DNA from: a virus
IMG/VR virus record: IMGVR_UViG_3300046836_000237
Location: 1 to 48,137 of that record
Reading direction: 5' to 3' (one strand)
Length of the DNA stretch: 48,137 nucleotides
Position numbers and translations under genes: made by a program. Shown here piece by piece: positions 7,215-14,367 of this stretch (position 1 is the stretch's first letter; every line of letters begins with the position of its first letter). The notes beneath the pieces were generated by a model. It did no database searches. It was given only the letters and a program-made list of their open reading frames with translations, and was not told where the DNA came from.

Positions 7215-7502
7215 CTAGGCTGCAGCTGTTGGCTGCGGATCACGCTTGCGTCTGCTGCGCTGTTTGGGCTGCGACGACTTCGTATCGCTCGGCGGCTCGC
7301 ACAGGTCGGCGATCGTCGGCTTGCCCTTCGAGCGCGGTGCGAGTGCGCGGATCGCTTCGACGATCCGCTTTGCCGTCGCGTAGTCAGCCACGTTTTGATC
7401 GCCCTTGAGGCGCATCAAGGTCGCGTAGCCAATGCCTGCACGCTCACACAGACGCGAACCGGTACCGTAGGGTTGAGCCGCAAGCCACTTGCCTAAACGC
7501 AT
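7215..7502 (-). CDS. Small Cro-like HTH regulator
   Basis: A 95-aa protein whose first 55 residues form a compact helix-turn-helix (MRLGKWLAAQPYGTGSRLCE, then AGIGYATLMRLKGDQNV), followed by a basic tail (QPKQRSRRKRD). It is the first gene of the leftward early operon, the usual position of Cro. ATG 7502 is preferred to ATG 7514 because the latter overlaps the predicted -10 hexamer. The inferred transcript would begin near 7505, so the mRNA would be almost leaderless. It may bind the double operator just upstream. Confidence 0.75.
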   Translation of the reverse strand: MRLGKWLAAQPYGTGSRLCERAGIGYATLMRLKGDQNVADYATAKRIVEAIRALAPRSKGKPTIADLCEPPSDTKSSQPKQRSRRKRDPQPTAAA

Positions 7503-7512
7503 GGGCCGGAGC

Positions 7513-7548
7513 ATATCTCAGGCGTGCGTTAGCCCGTCAATGAGATAA
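7513..7548 (-). promoter_or_regulatory. Leftward early promoter with double operator
   Basis: Read on the minus strand, 7548-7529 is TTATCTC-N6-GGGCTAA, and 7532-7513 holds a second degenerate site 16 bp away. TTGACG (7540-7535) and GATATG (7517-7512) are spaced 17 nt apart and could be the -35 and -10. The first 14 bases, TTATCTCATTGACG, are identical to 8707-8720, and the whole 36-bp element matches 8707-8742 at 28 positions. A repressor bound here would cover the promoter. Confidence 0.75.
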
Positions 7549-7552
7549 TGCA

Positions 7553-7579
7553 GTGTCGGGCGCCCCCTACTTGCGACAC
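7553..7579. promoter_or_regulatory. Inverted repeat upstream of the second regulator
   Basis: GTGTCG (7553-7558) and CGACAC (7574-7579) form a short inverted repeat in the 106-bp stretch between the leftward operator and ATG 7655. It differs in sequence from the TTATCTC operators, so it may be an autoregulatory site for the regulator at 7655. Six-base arms can arise by chance. Confidence 0.3.
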
Positions 7580-7654
7580 ACATCGCCGGGCCGGTACCTA
7601 GTTCGTGCGAGCGGGGTGCGTTGCGCGCAAAAACTGAGTAAAGAAAGCACCGCC

Positions 7655-8263
7655 ATGCCCGCACGACCGAAGCACACGCCGAACGCACTTGATCCCTTGG
7701 GCGAAGCAACGATCAACCTTCGCCTTTGGGCGACGTACTTGCAGGCCGGTTACACGCGATCATCGTTCGCGCGCGCGCTCGGCGTCCCGCCTAACACCGT
7801 GTCACGGTGGGACAAGGGCGAGTGCGAGGTACCGCTCTATCGTTTGATCCAGTGTTGCCGCGTGCTGCACTGCAGCGCCGACGGGATCCTATTCGGTCGA
7901 GCTGAACGGCCTGTGTCGACGTACGACGAGCCGCCACTCACGCGCGACGCGATCCGTGCGTTGCTCGACGACGTGAACGCGACGACTGAGCAACGCATCG
8001 CGCTCGCCACGCACGAAGAGTCGCCAGAGGGCCGCTACCAGCCGATCACGCGCTCGTACGTGGTGAGCTTCGTCGACACCTACCGCGATCAACGCGCGGC
8101 GGGTGCGAGCCCGCAAGTCGCTACAGCGCACGCGTTTGCTGCAGCGGTGAACACGCGAGCGCGCGTGCAGGCTATCGCGCTCAAGGCTGGCGTTACCGCT
8201 GCGCCGTCCCGTGTGGTCGGTGCTCGGCGCCCGCGGCTTCCGGTTGCCAGGCCAGTCCACTAA
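7655..8263 (+). CDS. HTH transcriptional regulator, candidate repressor
   Basis: A 202-aa protein. An Xre-like HTH lies at about residues 20-65 (LWATYLQAGYTRSSFARALG, then VPPNTVSRWDKGE). The remaining 130 residues lack the Ser-Lys protease signature of LexA/CI repressors, so RecA-stimulated self-cleavage is not indicated. ATG 7655 follows AAGAAAG; longer frames upstream run through the intergenic region. It lies between the two early operators, the position of a lysogeny repressor, and is the best candidate to bind both. Its 3' end overlaps the convergent ImmA-like gene by 71 bp. Confidence 0.75.
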   Translation: MPARPKHTPNALDPLGEATINLRLWATYLQAGYTRSSFARALGVPPNTVSRWDKGECEVPLYRLIQCCRVLHCSADGILFGRAERPVSTYDEPPLTRDAIRALLDDVNATTEQRIALATHEESPEGRYQPITRSYVVSFVDTYRDQRAAGASPQVATAHAFAAAVNTRARVQAIALKAGVTAAPSRVVGARRPRLPVARPVH

Positions 8264-8570
8264 GACCCGTCGCGACGTAGGCGACGAGCTCGCGGTGCGC
8301 CAGCGGATCGAAGCCGCGCACCGCGAGCACGTGCGCCGCGCACCCGAGCGCGATTTGCCATTGCTGATCGGGAAACGGGCGCCGCGGGTCGTACGTCAGG
8401 ACGCCCACGTGGTTCGCTGACACGGTCGGGTCGCACTGCACGCCAACGTCGGGCCACATGTACAGGCCGAGCACGTGCGCGACTGTTTGTGCGGGCGCTG
8501 GCAACGCCAGCCCAAACGCTTGGCCAAACTCGGATGCAACTTCGCTCAGAATGCGATCGCCGGTCTGCAT
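8193..8570 (-). CDS. Degenerate ImmA/IrrE-like protein
   Basis: A 125-aa leftward frame amid rightward genes. HVGVLTYDPRRPFPDQQWQI followed by ALGCAAHVLAVRGF resembles the strand-plus-helix core of ImmA/IrrE metallopeptidases, whose helix normally carries HExxH; here that position reads ALGCAAH, so zinc ligands are missing and proteolysis is unlikely. ATG 8570 is the only ATG before an upstream stop; the codons just before it read like the end of an HTH (RRSISRMQTGDR), suggesting a shortened HTH-ImmA protein. ImmA proteins often inactivate phage or ICE repressors, which fits its position facing the regulator gene. Family call is tentative. Confidence 0.5.
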   Translation of the reverse strand: MQTGDRILSEVASEFGQAFGLALPAPAQTVAHVLGLYMWPDVGVQCDPTVSANHVGVLTYDPRRPFPDQQWQIALGCAAHVLAVRGFDPLAHRELVAYVATGLSGLAWQPEAAGAEHRPHGTAQR

Positions 8571-8706
8571 GCGGCTGATAGATCGCCGCGATCGCGTGAC
8601 GTTTCAACATGGATCCGTCAGGCGGCTCACCGATTGGTCACACCGATCCGCCCCGCACCTGACACGCGCGCACGGTGGGCGCATAGCTTTTTTTAGTCAG
8701 TCGTTA

Positions 8707-8743
8707 TTATCTCATTGACGCGTTATCTCACGTGCGAGATAAA
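8707..8743 (+). promoter_or_regulatory. Rightward early promoter with double operator
   Basis: Two sites 16 bp apart: TTATCTC-N6 (8707-8726, right half weak) and the near-perfect palindrome TTATCTC-N6-GAGATAA (8723-8742). TTGACG (8715-8720) and GATAAA (8738-8743) are separated by 17 nt and form a good promoter inside the operators. The predicted start falls near 8750, one base before ATG 8751, so the transcript may be leaderless. Bases 8571-8706 upstream contain no gene that I can support. Confidence 0.78.
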
Positions 8744-8750
8744 CGCCGCC

Positions 8751-9977
8751 ATGCCCTGGAACTTCAAGCGCTACGGCACAGCGAGCGATCCAATACACAA
8801 GTCGCACTTGAACGCGATCACGGGCGACTACGGTTGCCCGCGTAAGTTTCGCTACGAAATGGACGCCCGCGCCGATCACCACGCGGGCGACGACGAGCGG
8901 CGTGAAGTGTCAGGCAAAGCCGCGGCGGGCACGGCTGCGCACGAGACGATCGCGCGCGCGCTCACGAATCCCGACGCCGTCGCAAAGATCTTGCTCGGGC
9001 CGGACGCGTTTACGCGCGACGCGATCCGTCATGTCTATGACATCGAGTACGAGCGCGAAGTCGCGGGGCGCGCGACGCGTTGGAACAAAGAAGACGCGGG
9101 CGACGTCGCCGACGAGCGCGTGTGGATGATCTTCGGTCTATTGAATCGCTTGCACGAACGCGTCGCGCGCGTCGAGCTTGTCGAACCTGGTTTCATCGCA
9201 CCGATCGGCGAGTACTGGCTAAGCGGTCACATCGATCTCGTGTACCGGCCCAAGTCGGCGCCCGACACGATCGCGATTTGCGACTGGAAAACAGGCGCCA
9301 GCAAACCAGATGAGATCGAGCTCGATCACGGTTGGGAGGCGGGCGTCTACTCGTCAGCGGTTCACAGCGGGCTGTTTTTGCCTCGCGAACAGATCAGGGT
9401 GTCGGAGGACAAAGGCGTCAACGTCGCCCGAATAGTCGACATCGAGCGCAGACACGCGTCCAAGTATATCGCCGAACGCGAAGCGCTCGAAGCCGCGCTG
9501 ATCGATCTTGCGAAGCTCGACGGAGAGGGGGCGCTTGAGCCGAGCTGTTACGATATTCGCGCATTCCGTGAGTTCCCCGGGCTCATTCATCACGTGCACT
9601 TGGCCGACTTCGTGCCCTACAAAAAAGCGGGCGCGAAGGAAGTGAAGCGACCCGAGGATCTCAAACACTTCGGCTACGTGCAGCCGACCAAGCACAAGTA
9701 CACCGCGGGCGAGCTGCGCGGCCCGGCATGGCTTCCGGTGAAGCTCTCCGAGTACGACATGCCGCGGCTCGAGTCGCGCCTACGCAACGTCGTCGGGTCG
9801 ATCCGCATGGGTCGTTTCATCGATCAAGTCGGCGAGCGCTGCAAACGCTGCTCGTTCAAGGGCGACTGTTTGACGGGCGGATATGCGCCGACGGGCGACG
9901 CACGCAAGTCACTCGAGCGCACGTTGCGCACGCTTCCAAGCGAAGCGCTCGACGTTGATATGTCGTTCGACGAGTAG
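8751..9977 (+). CDS. Cas4/RecB-like PD-(D/E)XK nuclease with probable Fe-S cluster
   Basis: A 408-aa protein. The nuclease core has AAHE (His64), GHIDLVY (Asp162) and AICDWKTG (Asp178, Lys180), the PD-(D/E)XK motifs of RecB/Cas4 nucleases. Cys29 (YGCPRKFRY) together with Cys364, Cys367 and Cys373 (CKRCSFKGDC) reproduces the one-plus-three cysteine layout that holds a 4Fe-4S cluster in Cas4 and AddB. It is first in the rightward operon with an ssDNA-binding-like protein and RecD2-like helicase parts, suggesting DNA-end processing for recombination. ATG 8751 lies just after the promoter; the frame upstream runs through the operator. Confidence 0.85.
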   Translation: MPWNFKRYGTASDPIHKSHLNAITGDYGCPRKFRYEMDARADHHAGDDERREVSGKAAAGTAAHETIARALTNPDAVAKILLGPDAFTRDAIRHVYDIEYEREVAGRATRWNKEDAGDVADERVWMIFGLLNRLHERVARVELVEPGFIAPIGEYWLSGHIDLVYRPKSAPDTIAICDWKTGASKPDEIELDHGWEAGVYSSAVHSGLFLPREQIRVSEDKGVNVARIVDIERRHASKYIAEREALEAALIDLAKLDGEGALEPSCYDIRAFREFPGLIHHVHLADFVPYKKAGAKEVKRPEDLKHFGYVQPTKHKYTAGELRGPAWLPVKLSEYDMPRLESRLRNVVGSIRMGRFIDQVGERCKRCSFKGDCLTGGYAPTGDARKSLERTLRTLPSEALDVDMSFDE

Positions 9978-10026
9978 AGATAACCGGGCCGCTGTACCGG
10001 GCCGCAATGGGAGAGAGAAAGTCACC

Positions 10027-10896
10027 ATGTCCAAAGCAGCAGCAAAGTCAGACGCGCTCGCAACGGCTCCGACCACGGCACTCGCGACAGGCCCCGTCGA
10101 CGCGCTCGCGGGCCTAGAACTACCGTCCGATTACAACGATGGTCTGTCCGAGGTCGAGCGCGAAGACATCAAGATCAGCGCGCGCGTGTTCAACTTCAAG
10201 GGCGTTGGCAAGAACGGGCGCAAGATCCCCGAAGACGAGTTTTACGACACCGTCGACGAAACCGTGTCGCAGTCGATCGATGCGGTGTTTATCGACATGC
10301 ACAAGACGCACCTTTACACGGTGTATGACAACGAAGAAAAGCGTAACCGCATCGTGTGCCGCAGCTTCGACCGTGTGACTGGCACAATGGAGGATGGCAC
10401 CGATCGCCCGTGCAAGGGTTGTCCGGACTGGCAATGGCGCAAGGATCCCGAGACGGGCAAGCGCACGAAGAATTGCGGGACCGTAGTCAACATGTACTCG
10501 GAGGATCGCGCGACGCGTGCGCCGTTCCTGATCCGCTTCAAGCGCACGAGCTTGCCCGTGATCATGCAGCACCTGCAAAAGCATCACATTTTGCGCCGCA
10601 TGCTTCCGGGCGGCGTGCGCGGTCACTACCCGCTCTTCATCTACCCGGTAAAACTCACGTGCAAGATGAGCGATAACGGGAACTATGCGATCCCGGTTGT
10701 CGAGCGCGGCGAGCAGTTGTCGAACGACGAAATCATTTCGTACGCACGCCAAGCAACCGAGCTGCGCGAGTCGTTCCTCGCGGCGGCCGAGCGGCTCGAG
10801 ACTCAGGTCGAATCGCAGACGTCGGCGGAAGCCGGAGACACCTCATTCGATACGGACAAGTTCGAGCAAGGCGCTGGTCAAAACTTCGTCGAGTGA
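10027..10896 (+). CDS. Putative phage ssDNA-binding / recombination protein
   Basis: A 289-aa protein with a Thr/Ala-rich N-terminus, a core (DIKISARVFNFKGVGKNGRK, ending near SLPVIMQHL) and an acidic tail (EAGDTSFDTDKFEQG), a layout shared with phage SSB proteins of the gp2.5 kind. Four cysteines (C-x13-C-x2-C around DRPCKGCPDW, then KNCGT) could form a zinc site. GGGAGAGA lies upstream of ATG 10027. The place between the Cas4-like nuclease and the RecD2 N-terminal part supports a role in coating or handling single strands. Fold assignment is inference. Confidence 0.6.
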   Translation: MSKAAAKSDALATAPTTALATGPVDALAGLELPSDYNDGLSEVEREDIKISARVFNFKGVGKNGRKIPEDEFYDTVDETVSQSIDAVFIDMHKTHLYTVYDNEEKRNRIVCRSFDRVTGTMEDGTDRPCKGCPDWQWRKDPETGKRTKNCGTVVNMYSEDRATRAPFLIRFKRTSLPVIMQHLQKHHILRRMLPGGVRGHYPLFIYPVKLTCKMSDNGNYAIPVVERGEQLSNDEIISYARQATELRESFLAAAERLETQVESQTSAEAGDTSFDTDKFEQGAGQNFVE

Positions 10897-10905
10897 TCGC
10901 GCACT

Positions 10906-11895
10906 ATGCCGACCATCGAAACAGAAGCCGCCCGCTTGGTCGGGCGGCTTTCGGAGTGGAACGCCCGCGGTCAAAAGGGTTGGGGCTTTGGCAAGCTCAC
11001 CGACGAAGCGGGCGCGGTGCACTCGATCAAGGGGCGCACACTCGGCGCACGCGTCGGGCTCACACTCGAGCTCGTCGGGCACTGGCAAGATGACCCGACG
11101 TACGGGCGACAGTTTGATATCCGCACGTGCGTTGCGCGTGTGCCGTCGGACGCCAGCGGTGTGATCGCGTGGATTAGGGACACGTTCCCCAACGTCGGCG
11201 CCAAGCGTGCGGCCGCACTGCTTGAGCACTTCGGAGGCCCGGACGCGCTGTGGCGTGTTGTCGAGCACGAGCACGAGCGGCTCGCCGAAGTGTCAGGCAT
11301 TACCGGCGAGACTGCCGAGCGCATCCGTGCGGCCTATCTCGAAGACAAGTGCGACCGCGACAACAAAATCAAGCTGCGCGGTTGGGGTCTCACAGACTCG
11401 CAAATTGCGCGGTGCCTCAAGGAATGGAAAACGCTCGACACCGTCGTGCAACGCGTGTCGGCGAACCCCTTTCAGCTCACGCACCACGTGCATGGGTTTG
11501 GTTTTAAGAAGGCAGACGAGGTCGCGGCGCGCGCGAAAATGCCGCACGACGCGCCCGAGCGCATACGCGCCGCGCTCGAGTTCGTGCTCGAACAGGCGAT
11601 CGACGCGGGACACTGTTTCATCTCGGGCGCGCAGCTGCAGCGCGACGCGGTGAAGCTGTTAGGTGTGCCGCCCAAGCTCGTCGCGCGCGAAATCTACCGC
11701 GCTTCACAGCACAAGGTTGTCGCGCGACGCGCGCGTGACTGGCGCTGTTACAGCTCGCGAATGGAACGGCTCGAAGCCGCCGCCGCCGAGCAAGTCGCCA
11801 TGTTGATCACCTCCGACGCAGTCGAAGAAACCGACGACCCTCATGCTTCGCTCGAAACTACCGATCCCGTCCCGCCGCGCGATCTATTCAATTGA
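10906..11895 (+). CDS. RecD2-like N-terminal part (OB fold plus helix-hairpin-helix), split gene
   Basis: A 329-aa protein corresponding to the part of RecD2 that precedes the motor. Residues about 12-80 look like the OB domain (VGHWQDDPTYGRQFDI); residues 85-190 carry the helix-hairpin-helix region (IRDTFPNVGAKRAAALLEHF, then LAEVSGITGETAERI). The protein stops after MERLEAAAAEQVAMLITSD, where intact RecD2 would run into its first ATPase motif. No Walker motifs are present. The missing motor is encoded separately at 13108-14367, beyond four small genes. The two chains probably assemble. Confidence 0.8.
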   Translation: MPTIETEAARLVGRLSEWNARGQKGWGFGKLTDEAGAVHSIKGRTLGARVGLTLELVGHWQDDPTYGRQFDIRTCVARVPSDASGVIAWIRDTFPNVGAKRAAALLEHFGGPDALWRVVEHEHERLAEVSGITGETAERIRAAYLEDKCDRDNKIKLRGWGLTDSQIARCLKEWKTLDTVVQRVSANPFQLTHHVHGFGFKKADEVAARAKMPHDAPERIRAALEFVLEQAIDAGHCFISGAQLQRDAVKLLGVPPKLVAREIYRASQHKVVARRARDWRCYSSRMERLEAAAAEQVAMLITSDAVEETDDPHASLETTDPVPPRDLFN

Positions 11896-12229
11896 TGATC
11901 ATGAGGCGAACCGCAAGCACGTCGCGCACGCGCTCGGCGTGCTTGCGGGCGAGTCGCTGCTCGACTGCGCCTACCGCTACTATACCGAACACCACGCCGC
12001 CACCGACGCGGCTGTCAGAGCACTCCTTGATTACGTATTGGGCGGCGACATGCCGTCGCCGCCGATAGCTGCACAGCACCGCACAGCCGCAAACCCCGAC
12101 CGACTCGTGCGCCTAGCGATCGCGGTGACGCTCACTCAGGCGTTCGCTGACTCGGATAGCGCGTTTGTGCGCGCGATCGACATCGCAGCCAAGACACTCG
12201 ATCAACACTTCGCAGAGGGAGGCACGTGA
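11843..12229 (+). CDS. Hypothetical protein between the RecD2 halves, 128 aa
   Basis: ATG 11843 overlaps the end of the RecD2 N-terminal gene by 53 nt, and no later ATG gives a sensible protein. The product is helical (HEANRKHVAHALGVLAG, TDAAVRALLDYVLGG, later DSAFVRAIDIAAKTLDQHF). No family is recognised. It is the first of four genes that separate the two helicase halves and is coupled to the next gene by an overlap. It might be a partner of the split helicase or an unrelated insertion. Confidence 0.6.
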   Translation: MLRSKLPIPSRRAIYSIDDHEANRKHVAHALGVLAGESLLDCAYRYYTEHHAATDAAVRALLDYVLGGDMPSPPIAAQHRTAANPDRLVRLAIAVTLTQAFADSDSAFVRAIDIAAKTLDQHFAEGGT

Positions 12230-12732
12230 CCACCATGGGAGTACTAACAGACGCCGCACCGCGACCACTCGTCGTGATCGAATCGCCACTCATGGGTAAG
12301 GTGCCGCTATGGGTGCCGACCCTTTTTTATCCGCTTGTCGAATGGATGCTGCGACGGCGCAACATGCGATACGCATTCGCGTGCGTGCGTGACTCGCTGG
12401 CGCGCGGCGAGGCACCATACGCATCGCACGTTTTTTTTGACCGTCGCGGGCTCCTAAACGACGCGATCCCCGATCAACGAAACCTCGGGATCGAAGTCGG
12501 TTTCGCATGGGGACGTCCCGCCAAGCTGCGCGCGGTGTACTGCGATCACGGGATCAGCGGCGGCATGTCGCTTGGCATCGCGCAGCGCCCCTACGGCCAA
12601 CAGCTCGACTACCGCCATTTGTACTTGCCAAAAAAGGCGCGGCCCAACGTGTGTCTGGATTGCGGCCGCAACGCGTTCCCCGGATCTGACAGCTGCGGAC
12701 TGGGCTCGTGCCAGGAAATGATCGCGCCATGA
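12226..12732 (+). CDS. DUF7768-like phage protein, nucleoside 2-deoxyribosyltransferase-like fold
   Basis: A 168-aa protein. Residues 17-100 (VIESPLMG, then NMRYAFACVRDSLARGEAPY, ASHVFFDRRGLLND and LGIEVGFAWG) match a widespread phage family, DUF7768, related to nucleoside 2-deoxyribosyltransferases. The C-terminus carries a small Cys cluster (CLDCGRN, then SCGLGSC) that could bind zinc and is not typical of the core family. Such proteins may act on nucleotides or nucleotide signals; activity is unproven. GTG 12226 overlaps the preceding stop. Confidence 0.75.
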   Translation: MTTMGVLTDAAPRPLVVIESPLMGKVPLWVPTLFYPLVEWMLRRRNMRYAFACVRDSLARGEAPYASHVFFDRRGLLNDAIPDQRNLGIEVGFAWGRPAKLRAVYCDHGISGGMSLGIAQRPYGQQLDYRHLYLPKKARPNVCLDCGRNAFPGSDSCGLGSCQEMIAP

Positions 12733-12923
12733 CGACCACCGATCTCATGCTCGAGATGATCACCAAGTTCTCGCTTGCCGAGCGGTTGCGCACCGCCGCC
12801 GGACTGCTCGACGACGCGCGTGCGGGGAGGTCCGACCCGCGCGCGCTCACAGCACACGCACAAATGATCGTCGCGAACGTCCAAACACATTTGATCGAAG
12901 GGTTGAGGCCCGAGCGCTCATGA
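12729..12923 (+). CDS. Small helical protein, 64 aa
   Basis: ATG 12729 overlaps the preceding TGA (ATGA), so this start is preferred to the codon at 12708. The protein is helical and charged (MTTTDLMLEMITKFSLAERL, then RTAAGLLDDARAGR). No motif is recognised. It lies third among the four genes separating the helicase halves. Confidence 0.6.
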   Translation: MTTTDLMLEMITKFSLAERLRTAAGLLDDARAGRSDPRALTAHAQMIVANVQTHLIEGLRPERS

Positions 12924-13111
12924 CCATCGTTTTCTACATGTCGCACGCGAACAGGATTCGGTTGCACGTTGCGATGGCGGTTGAGCGCTACGGACGGGCT
13001 CACAGTCCGCGAACGTTTAGCCCTGTGTACGTAGCAGCGCTCGCGGTGGGGAACGCAGTCGCCGCCCGCTCCGAGGATCGAGACGACGAACGCCGCGAGT
13101 TCGTCTCATGA
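12920..13111 (+). CDS. Small protein, 63 aa
   Basis: ATG 12920 overlaps the TGA of the preceding gene, and the stop overlaps ATG 13108 of the helicase motor gene. The protein has a hydrophobic start (MTIVFYMSHANRIRLHVAMA), a middle segment (VYVAALAVGNAVAARSE) and an acidic end. It could be a small scaffold or regulator, but I do not recognise it. Coupling to the helicase suggests matched expression. Confidence 0.58.
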   Translation: MTIVFYMSHANRIRLHVAMAVERYGRAHSPRTFSPVYVAALAVGNAVAARSEDRDDERREFVS

Positions 13112-14367
13112 CAACCGCCGAACCACCGATCGAACTCGACGACTCACAGACGCTCGCCGTCGACCTCATGACGTCGAACCGCCACGGGCTCACGATCATC
13201 ACGGGCGGCCCGGGTCGCGGAAAAACCATGTGCCTAAAGCACGCGCTCGACATGCTCGACGCGCGCGGCGTGAAATACGAACTGTGCTCACCGTCCGGCA
13301 AAGCCGCGAAGCGCATGCAGGAAGCGACGGACCGCGAGTCGCAGACCATTCACCGGTTGCTTGCCTACCATCCGGAGATTGGGTTTCGCCGCTGCGCCGA
13401 ATGGCCGCTCGAGACGCGCGTCGTGTTTATGGACGAGTCGAGCATGCTCGACATCGAGCTCGCCGCCGCGTTCTTTACCGCGGTCAAACCGGGTCGCACG
13501 CGCGTCGTGATGATCGGCGACGTTGACCAACTCCCGCCCGTCGGACCGGGCCGCGTGTTCGGTGACCTCATTGACTCGGGCCTCGTCAAGACCGCGCGGC
13601 TCACGAAGCTACACCGCTCGGCAGCTGGCTCATGGGTTGCCGTGAACGCGCCGCGCGTGCTCACGGGAGGCCCGCTCGATCTCGAGCCGCGCGCCGACTT
13701 CCGTTTCGTGCGTGTCGCGAGCGCGGTCGACGTAGCGAAGGCGGTGTGCGCGGTCGCAGCTGAGCACAAAGCAGACCGCAAGCGTAGCCAAGTGCTCGTG
13801 CCGCAAAAAGCGGGCGACGCTGGGATCGAGTCGCTCAATGGCGCTCTCCAGCGAATACTCAACCCGCTCGAGTCGGTCGACGAGCTGCATATCAGGCGCA
13901 AAAAGTACGTGCTGCACACGGGCGATCGCGTGATTCAGACGCGCAACGATTACCAGCGCAACGTGTTCAACGGCGAGGCGGGCGAGATCGCGTCAATGGT
14001 CGACGGTGAGATCGTGGTCGACTTCGAAGAAGCGCGCGGCGCGCGCGCTGTGACGTATTCAAACGAAGCAACCGAAGCGCTCACGCTCGCCTACGCGCTC
14101 ACGATTCACAAGTCACAGGGGAGCGAGTTCGATCACGTGATAGCGGTCGTGCACTCGTCGCACGCGCACATGCTGAGTCGACAGCTTTTCTACACCGCGA
14201 TCACGCGCGCCAAAAAGTCGGTGACGATCATTGGCGACGACAAAGGGATCAAGGGCGCGCTGTCAAACGGGCGCGTTGAGAAACGCAACACGACTCTGAT
14301 CGAGCGGCTCAAGGGCGAGCTCGACGACGTGATCGACGACTCCAGTTATGAAGGCGGTGCGGCATGA
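13108..14367 (+). CDS. RecD2-like SF1B helicase motor, split gene
   Basis: A 419-aa protein with nearly all the RecD-type SF1 motifs: Walker A GGPGRGKT (33-40), motif Ia SPSGKAAKRM plus TIHRLL, Walker B-like VVFMDESS (DE at 109-110), motif III GDVDQLPPVGPG (137-148), GDRVIQTRNDY, the TIHKSQGSEF motif and the YTAITRAKKSV motif. It lacks the N-terminal OB/HhH part, which is encoded at 10906-11895. Together the two total 748 aa, close to one RecD2. It should translocate 5'-3' on ssDNA and probably works with the Cas4-like nuclease. ATG 13108 overlaps the preceding stop. Confidence 0.9.
   Translation: MTTAEPPIELDDSQTLAVDLMTSNRHGLTIITGGPGRGKTMCLKHALDMLDARGVKYELCSPSGKAAKRMQEATDRESQTIHRLLAYHPEIGFRRCAEWPLETRVVFMDESSMLDIELAAAFFTAVKPGRTRVVMIGDVDQLPPVGPGRVFGDLIDSGLVKTARLTKLHRSAAGSWVAVNAPRVLTGGPLDLEPRADFRFVRVASAVDVAKAVCAVAAEHKADRKRSQVLVPQKAGDAGIESLNGALQRILNPLESVDELHIRRKKYVLHTGDRVIQTRNDYQRNVFNGEAGEIASMVDGEIVVDFEEARGARAVTYSNEATEALTLAYALTIHKSQGSEFDHVIAVVHSSHAHMLSRQLFYTAITRAKKSVTIIGDDKGIKGALSNGRVEKRNTTLIERLKGELDDVIDDSSYEGGAA

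Noticed and set aside
7503-7514. ATG 7514 as the start of the Cro-like gene
   Set aside because: It lies inside the predicted -10 and operator; ATG 7502 gives the usual HTH N-terminus.
8260-8610. 116-codon leftward frame from ATG 8610
   Set aside because: Arg/Ala-rich composition and overlap with the ImmA-like frame, which has the better protein pattern.
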